A stretch of 64,000 bases of DNA from Sporolactobacillus sp. THM7-7 (GCF_004153225.1 NZ_SEMB01000007.1:44190-108189); one strand, 5' to 3'. Shown: positions 28,590 to 38,641, counted from the first letter of the stretch. A program made the numbers and translations. The notes: generated from the sequence alone by a model not told the origin.

Positions 28590-29432
28590 TCAATTTTGTC
28601 CGGAAGCCACACGGTCAGACGGATCAGAAATGCCGGCAGACAGCATCTTCCGCTCATCGATAAGGGCCAGAACAATCACGGCCAGAGCCAGCGCACCGAA
28701 AATCCAGAATGCTGCGGTATCATCACCCGCAAAAAATTTCTGATAAAACAGCGCACCGAAAATGCCGCCGATCGCCGGACCGACGACCGGAACCCAGGCG
28801 TAACCCCAGTTCGACCCGCCTTTTCCCGGTATTGGCAACAAAGCATGGGCGATGCGCGGGCCAAGATCGCGGGCCGGATTGATCGCATAACCCGTGGTCC
28901 CGCCGAGCGACATGCCGATCGCAACAATCAGGAAACCAACAACAAGCGGATTGAGACCGTTCGCAAATTGGTTCGCGCCGATGGCAAATATACCGACGAC
29001 AAGCAGAAAGGTTCCGGACATTTCGCTCAGTAAATTGGCCCAGCGACGGTTAATAGCCGGCGCTGTACAGAAAACCCCAAGTTTAACCGAGGGATTAACC
29101 GTTTCACGCCAGTGCGGCAAATAGTGCAGAAAGACGAGACATCCGCCGAGAAAAGCGCCGATCATTTGCCCGAGAATATAAACAGGGACCTCGCTCCACG
29201 GAAAATCTCCGGCTGATGCGAGTGCCAGCGTCAGCGCCGGATTCAAATGGGCTCCGCTGAACCGACCGACGGCATAGGCGCCGACAGCAACCCCCAGCCC
29301 CCAGCCGAATGTTATCACCACCCAGCCGGAATGCTTCGCATAGGATTTTTTCAGATTGACACCGGCGCAGGCACCATCGCCTAATATAATCATGATCATT
29401 GTTCCAATTAATTCAGCTGCGAAACCGGTCAT
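28590..29432 (-). CDS. glpF: glycerol uptake facilitator (aquaglyceroporin)
   Basis: MIP-family channel for glycerol entry by facilitated diffusion, 280 residues. Six transmembrane helices and the two half-helix pore motifs, SGAHLNPALT (~68-77) and GYAINPARD (~200-208), are complete. The Asp after the second NPAR marks a glycerol-type rather than water-only pore. ATG 29432 was chosen because GAGGGGA lies 6 nt upstream; the longer in-frame extension reads through leader RNA. First gene of glpFK, behind a GlpP-type terminator and a cre site. Confidence 0.95.
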   Translation of the reverse strand: MTGFAAELIGTMIMIILGDGACAGVNLKKSYAKHSGWVVITFGWGLGVAVGAYAVGRFSGAHLNPALTLALASAGDFPWSEVPVYILGQMIGAFLGGCLVFLHYLPHWRETVNPSVKLGVFCTAPAINRRWANLLSEMSGTFLLVVGIFAIGANQFANGLNPLVVGFLIVAIGMSLGGTTGYAINPARDLGPRIAHALLPIPGKGGSNWGYAWVPVVGPAIGGIFGALFYQKFFAGDDTAAFWIFGALALAVIVLALIDERKMLSAGISDPSDRVASGQN

Positions 29433-29514
29433 GCCTGTTCCCCTCTTTTCACATGAACTGCTTGATGCCTCACGATGTCGGAAAGAAAGTTCAGGTAAAA
29501 ACGGCGACCTCGAT

Positions 29515-29590
29515 AACAAAAAAAGCCACCACTTGCAGTCCAGATGCTTAATCCGGATCGCTCTGAAGTGGAAGGCCCTTTCTCAACATC
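29515..29590 (-). promoter_or_regulatory. glpF leader terminator, GlpP antitermination target
   Basis: Minus strand GCCTTCCACTT ... AAGTGGTGGC followed by TTTTTTTG is a bulged terminator about 90 nt before glpF. ATGTTGAGAA precedes the hairpin, as in the glpD leader. Confidence 0.85.
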
Positions 29591-29630
29591 CATGAAGCAT
29601 GAACTTGACGTATTAAATACTAAACCAGAA

Positions 29631-29644
29631 TGTAAACGCTGTCA
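29631..29644 (+). promoter_or_regulatory. cre (CcpA) site upstream of glpF
   Basis: TGTAAACGCTGTCA matches TGWAARCGYTWNCW at 13 of 14 positions. It lies about 45 nt upstream of the leader hairpin, in the glpFK promoter region, so glucose repression through CcpA is likely. Confidence 0.75.
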
Positions 29645-29709
29645 ATAATTTGCCACAAATTTATCCGTTTTCCTTAACATTTTTCTTTTCTTAAGTGACC
29701 GATGTCCTT

Positions 29710-30264
29710 TTATTCGAATGACCAAAGATCTTTGTGAGACGTGGAGACCCCTGCGGCACCGGCTGCGAAGGCGTCTGCTATCTCCTTCTTCGTGCGGATC
29801 AGACCGCCGGCAATGACCGGAATCCCGGCTTTTCTGCTCACATCGCTTATCATCTCCGGTATCAAGCCTGGAAGCAGTTCAACCATATCCGGATGAATCT
29901 GTTCCAAGAGCCGATATCCGGTCTCTATCGAACGCGAATCAAGCAGAAAAATCCGCTGTACCGTAATGATCCCCCGTTTCTTCGCCACTTCGAGGATGTT
30001 CGCCCTCGTCGAAATGATGCCGTACGGACGAAGATTCTGGCAGATGAATTCAGCCGCATAGAGATCGCTTTTCAGTCCCTGAATCAGATCGGCATGAAGA
30101 AAAACTTGTTTGTGATGCCGCCTGCCCATGGTTGTCATAACGCCAACCTGGGACAGACGGCTGTCCAGCACAATAATATCTCTCGTCGGCGATTCAACCA
30201 GTTTTTCAAAATCTTTCAGATTATTGACCGCTGGATAAACCCTTTGAGTCTTTGATTGATTCAT
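29710..30264 (-). CDS. glpP: glycerol uptake operon antiterminator GlpP
   Basis: RNA-binding antiterminator activated by glycerol-3-phosphate; it acts on the glpF and glpD leaders. 184 residues, a TIM-barrel-like GlpP family protein: LDSRLSQVGVMT (~40), FLHADLIQGLKSD (~62-74), HPDMVELLPGLIPEM (~130) and IPVIAGGLIRTKKEIADAF (~150). ATG 30264 follows GGGAGG at 7 nt; a TTG two codons earlier would be too close. It is directly upstream of glpF, separated by the cre/leader region, so the whole glycerol module is in one place. Confidence 0.95.
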   Translation of the reverse strand: MNQSKTQRVYPAVNNLKDFEKLVESPTRDIIVLDSRLSQVGVMTTMGRRHHKQVFLHADLIQGLKSDLYAAEFICQNLRPYGIISTRANILEVAKKRGIITVQRIFLLDSRSIETGYRLLEQIHPDMVELLPGLIPEMISDVSRKAGIPVIAGGLIRTKKEIADAFAAGAAGVSTSHKDLWSFE

Positions 30265-30311
30265 GTGCAAGCCTCCCTGATATCCTACTCATATATTTAT
30301 TTTATCTCAAA

Positions 30312-30459
30312 AGTTATGCGCCCTTAGCTCAATAGTTTTGCGCCCGAGCTCAAAAGTTATGCGCCCGAGTTCTAAAGTTATGCGCCCGAGCTCAGAAGTT
30401 ATACACCCGAGCTCAGAAGTTATGCGCCCGAGCTTTAATATTATGGTCCCGAGCCTAAA
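30312..30459 (+). repeat. 21-bp tandem array, family C
   Basis: Seven units of AGTTATGCGCCCGAGCTCAA plus one base, at 30312, 30334, 30355, 30376, 30397, 30418 and ~30438. The array lies between the cysC terminator and the glpP promoter. Family A units often read TTAT-CAGTCGTC-AGCTCAAA; family C units read TTAT-GCGCCCG-AGCTCAAA. The outer frame is shared and the core is replaced. Confidence 0.9.
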
Positions 30460-30498
30460 AAACAGGAGCCGAACGAGTAAAATCTGTCCGGCTCCTGT
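30457..30498 (-). terminator. terminator of cysC
   Basis: Minus strand ACAGGAGCCG ... CGGCTCCTGT followed by TTTTTTAGG, about 20 nt after the cysC stop. Confidence 0.85.
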
Positions 30499-30518
30499 AT
30501 CGGTATTCGAGGCCGACA

Positions 30519-31130
30519 TTAAGCCTGTTTTTTAATATATCCTTTTTCCTCGAGATAATGGATAACCTGGGCTGCGGAGTCTTCCAGAGGCTGGCGATCC
30601 GTCTCAATAACGAGTTCCGGATGCTTGGGGGCTTCATAGGGCGCATCGATGCCCGTAAACCCTTTTATCTCTCCGCTGCGCGCTTTTTTGTAAAGTCCCT
30701 TCGGATCCCGGCGCTCGCATTCCGATAAAGAACATTTAACGTAGATCTCAATAAACTCGCCGTCTTTGACCAACCGGCGAACAAGGTCCCGATCGTCCCG
30801 ATATGGAGAAATAAACGCTGTCAATGCCATGATGCCTGCGTCGACAAACAATTTGGACACCTCACCGATGCGGCGGATGTTTTCTTTCCGGTCTTCATGA
30901 CTGAATCCAAGGTTATTATTTAAGCCGTGGCGGACGTTATCCCCATCGAGAATATAAGTATGAATGCCCCGGTTGTATAAAGCTTGTTCCACGGCAACGG
31001 AAAGTGTGGATTTCCCCGCTCCTGACAGCCCGGTAAACCATAAAACCGCGCTTTTGTGCCCCTTTAACTTTTGACGTTCCTCTTTTGTTACTTTGCCTTC
31101 ATGCCATGTAATATTCGTCGCTTTCCCCAT
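30519..31130 (-). CDS. cysC: adenylylsulfate (APS) kinase
   Basis: Phosphorylates APS to PAPS in sulfate assimilation. 203 residues: P-loop [11 protein letters not shown] (~32-42), [15 protein letters not shown] (~62-76), [13 protein letters not shown] (~105-117) and the lid region [13 protein letters not shown] (~155-167). All are complete. AGGAGGAA lies before ATG 31130. No sulfate adenylyltransferase, PAPS reductase or sulfate permease is near, so it is an orphan within this window with its own terminator. Confidence 0.93.
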   Translation of the reverse strand: MGKATNITWHEGKVTKEERQKLKGHKSAVLWFTGLSGAGKSTLSVAVEQALYNRGIHTYILDGDNVRHGLNNNLGFSHEDRKENIRRIGEVSKLFVDAGIMALTAFISPYRDDRDLVRRLVKDGEFIEIYVKCSLSECERRDPKGLYKKARSGEIKGFTGIDAPYEAPKHPELVIETDRQPLEDSAAQVIHYLEEKGYIKKQA

Positions 31131-31383
31131 TATTTCCTCCTGAAATGGCTGAACAGGATGAACCATGGCGGCCGCATCCCCGCCAGCATCCGGCCGTCCG
31201 GATAAACGACTGAACCAATGACTTTCTTTCGCCAATGCCAGTCCCCTATTCCGTCATCCGCTTCAGCTGAAAATTTCGTTACACTCTTATAGTACAAAAA
31301 CGGACCGATTCATGCACATGATAAACCTTTTCTCTCCTTGAGGATACTGTTCCCGTTCAAATTTTTATATTTCTCAGCCGTAC
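31131..31383. other. spacer upstream of cysC
   Basis: Gene-less; expected to hold the cysC promoter. With the fadF terminator it makes a spacer of about 310 nt. Nothing else was recognised. Confidence 0.4.
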
Positions 31384-31401
31384 AAAAAAGGCCGAATGGC
31401 C
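31384..31401 (-). terminator. terminator of the fatty-acid degradation cluster
   Basis: Minus strand GGCC attc GGCC TTTTTT, 40 nt after the fadF stop. The stem is short but GC-only, with a six-T tail. Confidence 0.7.
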
Positions 31402-31440
31402 TCTGAAGAAAAATGCAATAAAGGCTGTGTCGGTCGGTCC

Positions 31441-33657
31441 TTAATGACCAGGCTGAAGCGAACCGAAAACAGATTCAACCAGAATCTCGGCAACATCTTT
31501 CGTTTTAACCTCTTCCTCAACTCCTTTCATCTTCGTTCCGTCATCCATCATCGTCAGACAGTATGGGCAGGCGCTGGCGATCGTATTCGGGCCGACCGCG
31601 AGTGCTTGTTCCGCCCGGGCCAGATTCACGCGCTTTCCGGCTTCTTCTTCGAGCCACATCATGCCGCCGCCGGCTCCGCAGCACATCCCGTTTTCTCGGG
31701 AGCGTTCCATTTCCACGAGCTCTACGCCTGGAATCGCTCTCAATATATTCCTCGGCTGATCGAACACACTATTGTACCGCCCAAGATAACAGGAGTCGTG
31801 ATACGTGACCCTTTCTCTGACGGGATGTTTCGGATTCAACCTGCCTTCTTTTACAAGCAGATCGAGCAGCTGCGTGTGGTGGAGCACTTCCGCCCTCAGC
31901 CCGAACGCCGGATACTCGTTTTTAAAGAGGTTGAACGTGTGTGGACAGGCGGTTACGATTTTTTTTACATGATACTTTTCAAAAGTCTTGATGTTGGCCT
32001 CGCAAAGCTGCTGAAACAGGAATTCGTTTCCCATGCGGCGCGGGGTGTCGCCGGAGGCTTTCTCCTCATTGCCGAGCACCGCAAAATTGACGCCTGCTTC
32101 ATTCAGCAGCCGAATGAAGGAATGGGTCACTTTCTTGCTTCGATTGTCGTAAGACCCCATGCTGCCGACAAAGAAGAGGTAGTCGAAGTCCGGGTTCTCT
32201 TTGACCGTCGGAACAGCCATCTCGTTCATATCCTCCATCCACTTTGCCCGATCGCTGCGGCTCATCCCCCACGGATTCCCCTGCCGTTCAATATTTTGCA
32301 TCGCCCGCTGCCCTTCCTGCGGGACTTTGCCTTCCATCAATACGAGATAGCGACGTAGATCGATAATTTTATCGACGTGTTCATTGCCGACCGGACACTG
32401 ATCTTCACAATTGCGGCACGTCGTGCAGGACCAGATTTCTTCTTCGGTGATCACGTCGCCGATCAGATGCACGTTGTCTATTTTTTTCTCGTCCGTCTTC
32501 CCCCAGGAAAAATTCTGCCAGCGAACGGTCGGCTCAATATCGGTAATTGTTTCCGCCCCTAACCGGACGGCAGACCCTTCCGATCTTTTCCCTGGCTCTG
32601 ATGCAGCGGCTTCCTGAACCCCGCCCGACTGGTGCCACGTGCCGGACGGATGCGGTCTGTTTCTCACCGTATGCACACGTGCATCCGCCGAAAAAGCGGG
32701 GATCCACGGCGATTTCGACGTCACGGCCGCCCCCTTTTCTGTCAAATGATCCCGCATCTTCGTGATCAGATGCATCGGCGACAGTACCTTTCCGGTTCCG
32801 GAAGCCGGGCACATATTCGTGCAGCGCCCGCATTCGACACAGGCATAGAGATCAAGCAGCTGCTTCTTGTCGAAATCCTCGATTTTGCTTGCGCCGAACG
32901 ACTCCGAAAATTCATCGTCGAAGTCCATGTTGCGCAGCTTGCCGGCCGGTTCCGTGCGCCGTAGGAAAATATTTATCGGTGCCGTAATCAGATGAAAATG
33001 CTTGGATTGCGGCACATACAGCGCAAAGGCAAGCAAAATAAGGAGATGGGCCCACCAGGCGGCATGGTAGAATCCCGTCGCCAACGGCATGGACAAACCG
33101 GAAAAAGCTAAGGCAATTAGCGAGGAAATCGGGGCGTATCTCGATACCGCTTCTCCCAGACGCACCCGGTCAAGCCCCAGTGTCAGGAGGACCGACAACA
33201 TCAGGAAAAAGATGAAAAAAACGACCAGACTGGCTTTCCATCCTCTTTTCAGACGCTTGAGTTTCTCCATGTACCGCCGGTAGAAAGCATAGACGACGGC
33301 AGGTAGTATGAAGCAAACCGTGATTTCCTGGGATAATTGGAAATAATGGTACCCGGGAATCGGCAGCGGCCGGCCGACCAGTCCTTTATAAACGATGTCC
33401 AGAGCGCCGAACTGCAAAATGATAAATCCGTAGAACATCACGACGTGCATGATCCCGCTTTTACGGTCTTTTAATAGCTTTTTCTGGCCGAACACATGTA
33501 AAAGAAAAACGGAGATGCGTTCTTTTAAGTCCTTCCGAAGTACAGCCGGTTTCCCTAATTGGATATAGGCGTAGCGGCGATACACCACTTGGGCAATAAG
33601 AAAGATGCCGCAACCGGTCACGATGAGAAAGAGAAGAAAATGGATTAGCTGCCACAC
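31441..33657 (-). CDS. fadF: membrane iron-sulfur reductase FadF (heterodisulfide-reductase-like)
   Basis: Probable electron carrier from ETF to the quinone pool. About 738 residues. The N-terminal part (~1-240) is hydrophobic, with several helices of the NarI/heme-b-like type. Then come two 4Fe-4S motifs, CVECGRCTNMCP (~275) and CTTCRNCEDQCP (~405), and two CCG (cysteine-rich) domains containing CPHTFN, HDSCYLGR, GMCCGAGGG and ACPYCLTM. It resembles B. subtilis YwjF/FadF. The frame opens with ATG at 33678, but GGGAG stands 8 nt before the GTG at 33657 and that product starts at the first helix; the choice is moderate. It directly follows etfA. Confidence 0.9.
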   Translation of the reverse strand: MWQLIHFLLFLIVTGCGIFLIAQVVYRRYAYIQLGKPAVLRKDLKERISVFLLHVFGQKKLLKDRKSGIMHVVMFYGFIILQFGALDIVYKGLVGRPLPIPGYHYFQLSQEITVCFILPAVVYAFYRRYMEKLKRLKRGWKASLVVFFIFFLMLSVLLTLGLDRVRLGEAVSRYAPISSLIALAFSGLSMPLATGFYHAAWWAHLLILLAFALYVPQSKHFHLITAPINIFLRRTEPAGKLRNMDFDDEFSESFGASKIEDFDKKQLLDLYACVECGRCTNMCPASGTGKVLSPMHLITKMRDHLTEKGAAVTSKSPWIPAFSADARVHTVRNRPHPSGTWHQSGGVQEAAASEPGKRSEGSAVRLGAETITDIEPTVRWQNFSWGKTDEKKIDNVHLIGDVITEEEIWSCTTCRNCEDQCPVGNEHVDKIIDLRRYLVLMEGKVPQEGQRAMQNIERQGNPWGMSRSDRAKWMEDMNEMAVPTVKENPDFDYLFFVGSMGSYDNRSKKVTHSFIRLLNEAGVNFAVLGNEEKASGDTPRRMGNEFLFQQLCEANIKTFEKYHVKKIVTACPHTFNLFKNEYPAFGLRAEVLHHTQLLDLLVKEGRLNPKHPVRERVTYHDSCYLGRYNSVFDQPRNILRAIPGVELVEMERSRENGMCCGAGGGMMWLEEEAGKRVNLARAEQALAVGPNTIASACPYCLTMMDDGTKMKGVEEEVKTKDVAEILVESVFGSLQPGH

Positions 33658-33685
33658 CGCAGTCACTCCCGGTATCATATAATAT

Positions 33686-34657
33686 TTACTTTTCTTCCAG
33701 AGCCCGTTTAAACGCCTCCGTCAATTTTGGCACGACTTGAAACAAGTCCCCGACAATCCCGTAATCGGCCACCTGAAAAATCGGCGCTTCCGGATCTTTA
33801 TTGATGGCCACAACGATTTTCGACCGGGACATGCCCGCCAGATGCTGGATCGCTCCGGAAATTCCGCAGGCAATGTACAGTTCCGGAGTGACGACTTTTC
33901 CTGTCTGGCCGATCTGCAAAGCATAGTCGCAATACCCGGCATCACACGCTCCGCGGGAAGCGCCGACCGCCCCGCCAAGCACATCCGCCAATTCCTGAAG
34001 CGGCCGAAACCCCTCGGCGCTTTTCACCCCGCGTCCCCCCGAAACAATGACGTTTGCTTCGCTTAGATCGACGCCCGATGCGCTCCGGCGGATCACTTTT
34101 CGAACAACGGAACGTACGTCTTTAATGGTTACATCAAAAGGAATCACGGCCGGAGTCTGAGCGTTTTCCTGAAGTTCAATATTATTCGCTCGAATGGTGA
34201 CAAACGATTTTTTCCCGATAAATTTTTTCTTCTGGAAAGCTTTCCCGGCATAAATCGGACGGACACCAATCACCTCGCCGCTGTCTGTACATACATCCGT
34301 GCAGTCGGTAATCAGTCCCAGTCCAAGACGCGCGGCCACCCGCGGCGCGACATCTTTACCAATCGCGGTATGTCCCATGATGATTGCGTCCGGATCTACT
34401 TCACCAATGATTTGAAGCATCGCCTGTTTGTAGGCGTCCGGCGTATACTGATGTAAATCATCATGCGAGACGACGTACACTCGACTCGCTCCGTACTTGC
34501 CCACCTCTTCCACCTGCTCGCTCTGACGGCTGCCAAAGAGAACCGCAACGACTTCCCCGCCTTCGGCCACCCGGCACGCCGCCGTCAAGCTTTCATAAGT
34601 CACATGTCTCAGCCGGCCATCCTTCTGTTCCGTAAAAACCAGTACTGTTCGGCTCAT
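33686..34657 (-). CDS. etfA: electron transfer flavoprotein subunit alpha
   Basis: Binds FAD with EtfB and carries electrons from acyl-CoA dehydrogenase. 323 residues: N-terminal ETF domain (1-190) and the C-terminal FAD domain with VSGGRGV (~208), [10 protein letters not shown] (~232), QIGQTGKVV (~250) and [12 protein letters not shown] (~263). GGGAGG lies before the ATG. It lies between etfB (52-nt gap) and fadF (8-nt gap to the frame's first ATG), a natural path ETF to FadF to menaquinone. Confidence 0.96.
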   Translation of the reverse strand: MSRTVLVFTEQKDGRLRHVTYESLTAACRVAEGGEVVAVLFGSRQSEQVEEVGKYGASRVYVVSHDDLHQYTPDAYKQAMLQIIGEVDPDAIIMGHTAIGKDVAPRVAARLGLGLITDCTDVCTDSGEVIGVRPIYAGKAFQKKKFIGKKSFVTIRANNIELQENAQTPAVIPFDVTIKDVRSVVRKVIRRSASGVDLSEANVIVSGGRGVKSAEGFRPLQELADVLGGAVGASRGACDAGYCDYALQIGQTGKVVTPELYIACGISGAIQHLAGMSRSKIVVAINKDPEAPIFQVADYGIVGDLFQVVPKLTEAFKRALEEK

Positions 34658-34709
34658 TTTTACGGCCTCCCTAAAAGATTAGTCATCTGACACCCATTTC
34701 CTTTAATCA

Positions 34710-35483
34710 TTAGTTAAAGGACAGTCCCTTCCCGCAGAGGGCTTCCACCAGTTCCTGAACCTGTTGATCCAAATCGCCTTCAAGTATCTTCCCGGCTTCT
34801 TTTTCTGGCGGCAAATACTCTTCGATGATGAGTGTTTTCGTCTTCAAAGAATCGCTTAAGCCCAGATCTTGCGCAGAAAGACGTTCGAGCGGTTTTCTCT
34901 TTGCTCTCATAATCCCCGGCAGTGAGGGATAGCGCGGCTCGTTCAATCCCTGCTGCGCGGTGATAAGCACGGGAAGCGTGCTCTCCACCGCTTCCGTATC
35001 CCCTTCCGCGTCCCTTTTCGCGATGGCTTGACGGCCGTTCACGTTCAGTCCGGTCACCGATCCGATATGCGGGATATCGAGCTCTTCCGCCAGACGGATC
35101 GCTACCTGCCCTGAACCGCTGTCGACCGCAAAATTCCCGCCGAGAATCAGGTCGAACCCCTCCCGCCTGATCGCTTCGGCCAGCATTCTCGCCAATACGC
35201 ATTCATCGCCGACTAAGGATGGATCTTGAATCAGGGCAGCCTTATCCGCCCCCATCGCGAGCGCTGTCCGCAGCGCATTTTCCGCGCGATCCGGCCCGAC
35301 TGTAATGACCGTGACTTCTCCGCCGAGCTCATCCCGAAGCTGAAGCGCTTCTTCGATGGCGTATTCGTCATAAGGATTGATGATAAATTCGGCATCTTTT
35401 TCATCCACCTTCCCATTTTCAATGACAATTTTTTCCTCGGTATCAAACGTTTGTTTGATGCATACCCAAATCTTCATCGTCAC
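34710..35483 (-). CDS. etfB: electron transfer flavoprotein subunit beta
   Basis: Partner of EtfA, binds AMP structurally. 255-257 residues. The opening MKIWVCIKQTFDTEEKI is close to Bacillus EtfB. NPYDEYAIEEAL (~37) and a C-terminal signature region MRAKRKPLER complete the family pattern. AAAGGAG is best spaced for the GTG at 35483 (MTMKIW...), while the ATG two codons later (35477) gives the usual family start; either is possible. Downstream of fadE, upstream of etfA. Confidence 0.95.
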   Translation of the reverse strand: MTMKIWVCIKQTFDTEEKIVIENGKVDEKDAEFIINPYDEYAIEEALQLRDELGGEVTVITVGPDRAENALRTALAMGADKAALIQDPSLVGDECVLARMLAEAIRREGFDLILGGNFAVDSGSGQVAIRLAEELDIPHIGSVTGLNVNGRQAIAKRDAEGDTEAVESTLPVLITAQQGLNEPRYPSLPGIMRAKRKPLERLSAQDLGLSDSLKTKTLIIEEYLPPEKEAGKILEGDLDQQVQELVEALCGKGLSFN

Positions 35484-35545
35484 CCTTCACTCCTTTCGTG
35501 ATTCCGATATGAACCCAACGCAGAAAAATAGAACCAGCACTCCTT

Positions 35546-37324
35546 TTAAACGATATACCGGCTGGCTTCCGCAACGCGCATACCGATACGGCCCTTTAGC
35601 CGAATGGCGTCAATCGGGAGTCTGTACGCTATTTTTTGCACAGAAGCGAGCCGCCGGATAAGGGCTTCCCCTTCTTCGAGATGGGCCAAAGCTTCTTTGA
35701 CAAGAGACTCGGTTTTGTCAAATCCTTCAAAAATCGCGAGCCGCATCATATCGAGCCCGTTTTCCGCTTTTTCCGAGCCCAGTTTCTCCAGCCGTTTCAT
35801 CGTGCGCAGCAGGACGCTTTCCATGGCGTAAATCTGGATGACTAGATCGCTGAGATGGCTGAGCAGCTGCTGCTCTTTCTGAAGGTTTAGTCCGTACTTT
35901 CTATACGCCAGTCCCAGCACAAGCAGAAAGAGTTTCTTCGCCGCTGAGACAAGATAGGTTTCCTGCTTTAAAAACCCGTCTGTCGGTCTGTTTTCCAGCA
36001 AGTCCTCGATTTCGTCTTTCAGCGTGTTCGCCTTCTCTAATAACGGCAACTCTCCTTTCACCGCTTTTTTCTGAAGGGTGCTCATCACGACGAGACGATT
36101 AATTTCGTTCGTCCCTTCAAAGATGCGGTTTATTCTCGAATCTCTGTAGATGCGTTCGATTTTATAGTCTTTCGTGAAACCGTATCCGCCGTGAATCTGT
36201 AGCCCTTCGTCAGCGACGAAATCAAGCGTTTCTGAACCAAAAACTTTGTTGATGGAACATTCAATGGCGTATTCGGCGATGCCTTTCGCCGACTGCCAGC
36301 CGATATCGGAACTGCTATAATCCAAATCTTTCAGCGCGCCGTCAATCAGTCCCGATGTCCGGTATACCATGCTCTCCAAAGTATACGTTCGCACGTTCAT
36401 GTCGGCCAGTTTCCGGCGAATCAGTGGAAAAGAAGAGATCAGCTTTTTAAACTGTGTCCGCTCATTGGCAAATGTCGCGGACAGCCTGATGGCTTCCTTA
36501 GCGGATCCAAGTACGCCGGCGGCCAGTTTAAAGCGTCCGATGTTTAAAATGTTAAATGCGATAACATGACCTTTGCCCGCTTCCCCGAGCAGATTACCGG
36601 CGGGAACCTTGACATTCTCCAAAATAACCGGGCGGGTGGACGATCCTTTAATCCCCATTTTCTTCTCTTCCGGTCCGAGACTAACGCCCTCCATGGTCCG
36701 TTCAACGATGAAAGTGGTAAAATCTTTCCCTTCGATTTTGGCATAAACGATAAAAATATCGGCGAAACCGGCATTGGTGATAAACTGCTTCTCCCCGTTT
36801 AAAATGTAGTACTTCCCATCTTTCGACCGTTTCGCCGTTGTTTTCGCACTCAGGGCGTCGGAACCGGAGGACGGTTCCGTCAGGCAGTACGCCGCGATTT
36901 TTGTCCCGCTCGCCAGATCCGGCAGATACTTTTTCTTTTGCGCGTCATTGCCAAAAAAGACGATAGGCAGTGTGCCAATGCCTGAATGAGCCGAGACCGA
37001 TAAAGAGAAAGACGATCCTTTGGCTAGCGATTCGGTAATCAGCGTTGAGCTTACCTTATCCGCTCCAAGCCCCCCGTACGCCTCCGGTACGTCCGCGGCT
37101 ACAAGGCCCAGTTCGCCCGCTTTCCGAATCAGGTTCACCGTCAGACCGTAATCCAGGCTTTCGATGGCTTCATCTTTCGGGACGACTTCTTTCTCAATGA
37201 ACGACCGTGTCGTCTCCGCGAACATGCGCTGCTCATCAGAAAAATCTTCAGGAGTGACAAGACTGCTTTTTTCCGTTTCTTCAATCAAGAAATGCGCACC
37301 GACCGCTTTGTTTTTCAGAGCCAT
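35546..37324 (-). CDS. fadE: acyl-CoA dehydrogenase
   Basis: First step of β-oxidation: FAD-dependent trans-2-enoyl-CoA formation, with electrons to ETF. 592 residues, close to B. subtilis FadE (594). The standard fold (~35-400) shows YCLTEPSSGSDA (~150), MGIKGSSTRPV (~215), YGFTKDYKIERIYRDSRI (~380) and FEGTNEINRLV (~400). A helical C-terminal extension (~420-590) is typical of this bacterial subgroup. GGGAG lies before the ATG. It sits between fadA (51-nt gap) and etfB (62-nt gap). Confidence 0.95.
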   Translation of the reverse strand: MALKNKAVGAHFLIEETEKSSLVTPEDFSDEQRMFAETTRSFIEKEVVPKDEAIESLDYGLTVNLIRKAGELGLVAADVPEAYGGLGADKVSSTLITESLAKGSSFSLSVSAHSGIGTLPIVFFGNDAQKKKYLPDLASGTKIAAYCLTEPSSGSDALSAKTTAKRSKDGKYYILNGEKQFITNAGFADIFIVYAKIEGKDFTTFIVERTMEGVSLGPEEKKMGIKGSSTRPVILENVKVPAGNLLGEAGKGHVIAFNILNIGRFKLAAGVLGSAKEAIRLSATFANERTQFKKLISSFPLIRRKLADMNVRTYTLESMVYRTSGLIDGALKDLDYSSSDIGWQSAKGIAEYAIECSINKVFGSETLDFVADEGLQIHGGYGFTKDYKIERIYRDSRINRIFEGTNEINRLVVMSTLQKKAVKGELPLLEKANTLKDEIEDLLENRPTDGFLKQETYLVSAAKKLFLLVLGLAYRKYGLNLQKEQQLLSHLSDLVIQIYAMESVLLRTMKRLEKLGSEKAENGLDMMRLAIFEGFDKTESLVKEALAHLEEGEALIRRLASVQKIAYRLPIDAIRLKGRIGMRVAEASRYIV

Positions 37325-37375
37325 TTGAGAACTCTCCCTTCAAAATATACTTAAATCCCTATCATAAGAACTTTT

Positions 37376-38560
37376 TCAAGGCGCATACACCTTAAACACC
37401 CCGGCCGCGCCCATTCCGCCGCCGATACACATGGAGACGACCCCGTATCCGCCGCCCCGTCGCCTTAATTCATAAATCAGGCTCGACGTCAGTTTAGCGC
37501 CGGTGCAGCCGAGCGGATGGCCAAGCGCGATCGCCCCGCCGTTGACGTTTACCTTGTCTTCATCGAGATTAAGCGAACGAATCACCTGCACACATTGGGA
37601 AGCGAACGCTTCGTTTATCTCGAACAAATCGATGTCGTTCAGGCTGACTCCGGCCATCTTCAGTGCTTTCGGAATTGCCCGAACCGGACCGATTCCCATG
37701 ATCTCCGGATCGACACCGGCCACGGCGAACGAACGAAACGTAGCCAGCGGTCTCAGGCCGAGTCGATCCGCTTTTTTCCGGCTCATAACAGCCGCCGCGG
37801 CGGCCCCGTCGCTCATTTGCGACGCGTTGCCGGCGGTGACGGACCCTCCCCTCGAAAAAGCAGGGGGGAGTTTTGCCAGTTTTTCTACCGAAGTGTCTTC
37901 CCGCACGCCCTCATCCGTCCGGAATGCAAAAGCCCTTTCGTACCTTTTTCCCTGGTCATCAATACCCGTAAGACGGACCGGCACCGGAACGATTTCCTCG
38001 TTAAATCTGCCCGCCCGGATGGCAGAAGCAGCTTTTCTGTGGCTGCGGACGGCAAACTGGTCCTGGTCCTCGCGGCTGACGCCGAACCGGTTCGCCACAT
38101 TTTCTGCCGTATGGCCCATACTAATGTATAGATCTGGGTTCTCTTCCACAATCCGCGGGTGAGGCGACGGCTTAAAGCCGGTCATTGGAACGTGGCTCAT
38201 GCTTTCTACCCCGCCGGCTATGATCACCTCCGCGTGACCGAGCATGATTCGTTCCGCGGCAAAAGCGATCGCTTGCAAACCGGAGGAGCAAAAGCGGTTA
38301 ATGGTCAGCGCCGCTGTTGTTTTTGGAAAACCGGCATAGAGAGACAATATCCGGGCGACATTCATCCCCTGCGGCCCTTCCGGCATTGCGCAGCCGATGA
38401 TCACGTCCTCTACATCTTTTTTCTGCAGACCGAGGGCACGCTTTATCGCGGCATCCAGAACCGCCTTTCCCATATCTTCAGGTCTTGTTTGCGCGAAACT
38501 TCCTTTTTTCGCCTTACCGACAGGCGTCCGTACTGCCGAGACGATGACGGCTTCATTCAT
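37376..38560 (-). CDS. fadA: acetyl-CoA C-acyltransferase (3-ketoacyl-CoA thiolase)
   Basis: Last step of β-oxidation, splitting off acetyl-CoA. 394 residues. Thiolase catalytic residues are present: Cys in [10 protein letters not shown] (~90), His in [12 protein letters not shown] (~350) and Cys in SMCIGGGMG (~380), plus NEAFASQ (~318). GGAGAGGTG lies 6 nt before the ATG. It follows fadN by 81 nt and precedes fadE, the same order as the B. subtilis fadNAE operon. Confidence 0.95.
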   Translation of the reverse strand: MNEAVIVSAVRTPVGKAKKGSFAQTRPEDMGKAVLDAAIKRALGLQKKDVEDVIIGCAMPEGPQGMNVARILSLYAGFPKTTAALTINRFCSSGLQAIAFAAERIMLGHAEVIIAGGVESMSHVPMTGFKPSPHPRIVEENPDLYISMGHTAENVANRFGVSREDQDQFAVRSHRKAASAIRAGRFNEEIVPVPVRLTGIDDQGKRYERAFAFRTDEGVREDTSVEKLAKLPPAFSRGGSVTAGNASQMSDGAAAAAVMSRKKADRLGLRPLATFRSFAVAGVDPEIMGIGPVRAIPKALKMAGVSLNDIDLFEINEAFASQCVQVIRSLNLDEDKVNVNGGAIALGHPLGCTGAKLTSSLIYELRRRGGGYGVVSMCIGGGMGAAGVFKVYAP

Positions 38561-38641
38561 TTTTCACCTCTCCATTTCGTCAAGTGATGCCAACATCTTC
38601 CGGTTTTCTCTCGGACCGTCCTTCCTCCTTCGTTTATCGTG

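Noticed and set aside
30307-30519. Frames on both strands across family C
   Set aside because: Also a product of the 21-bp repeat plus the cysC terminator; no ribosome site.
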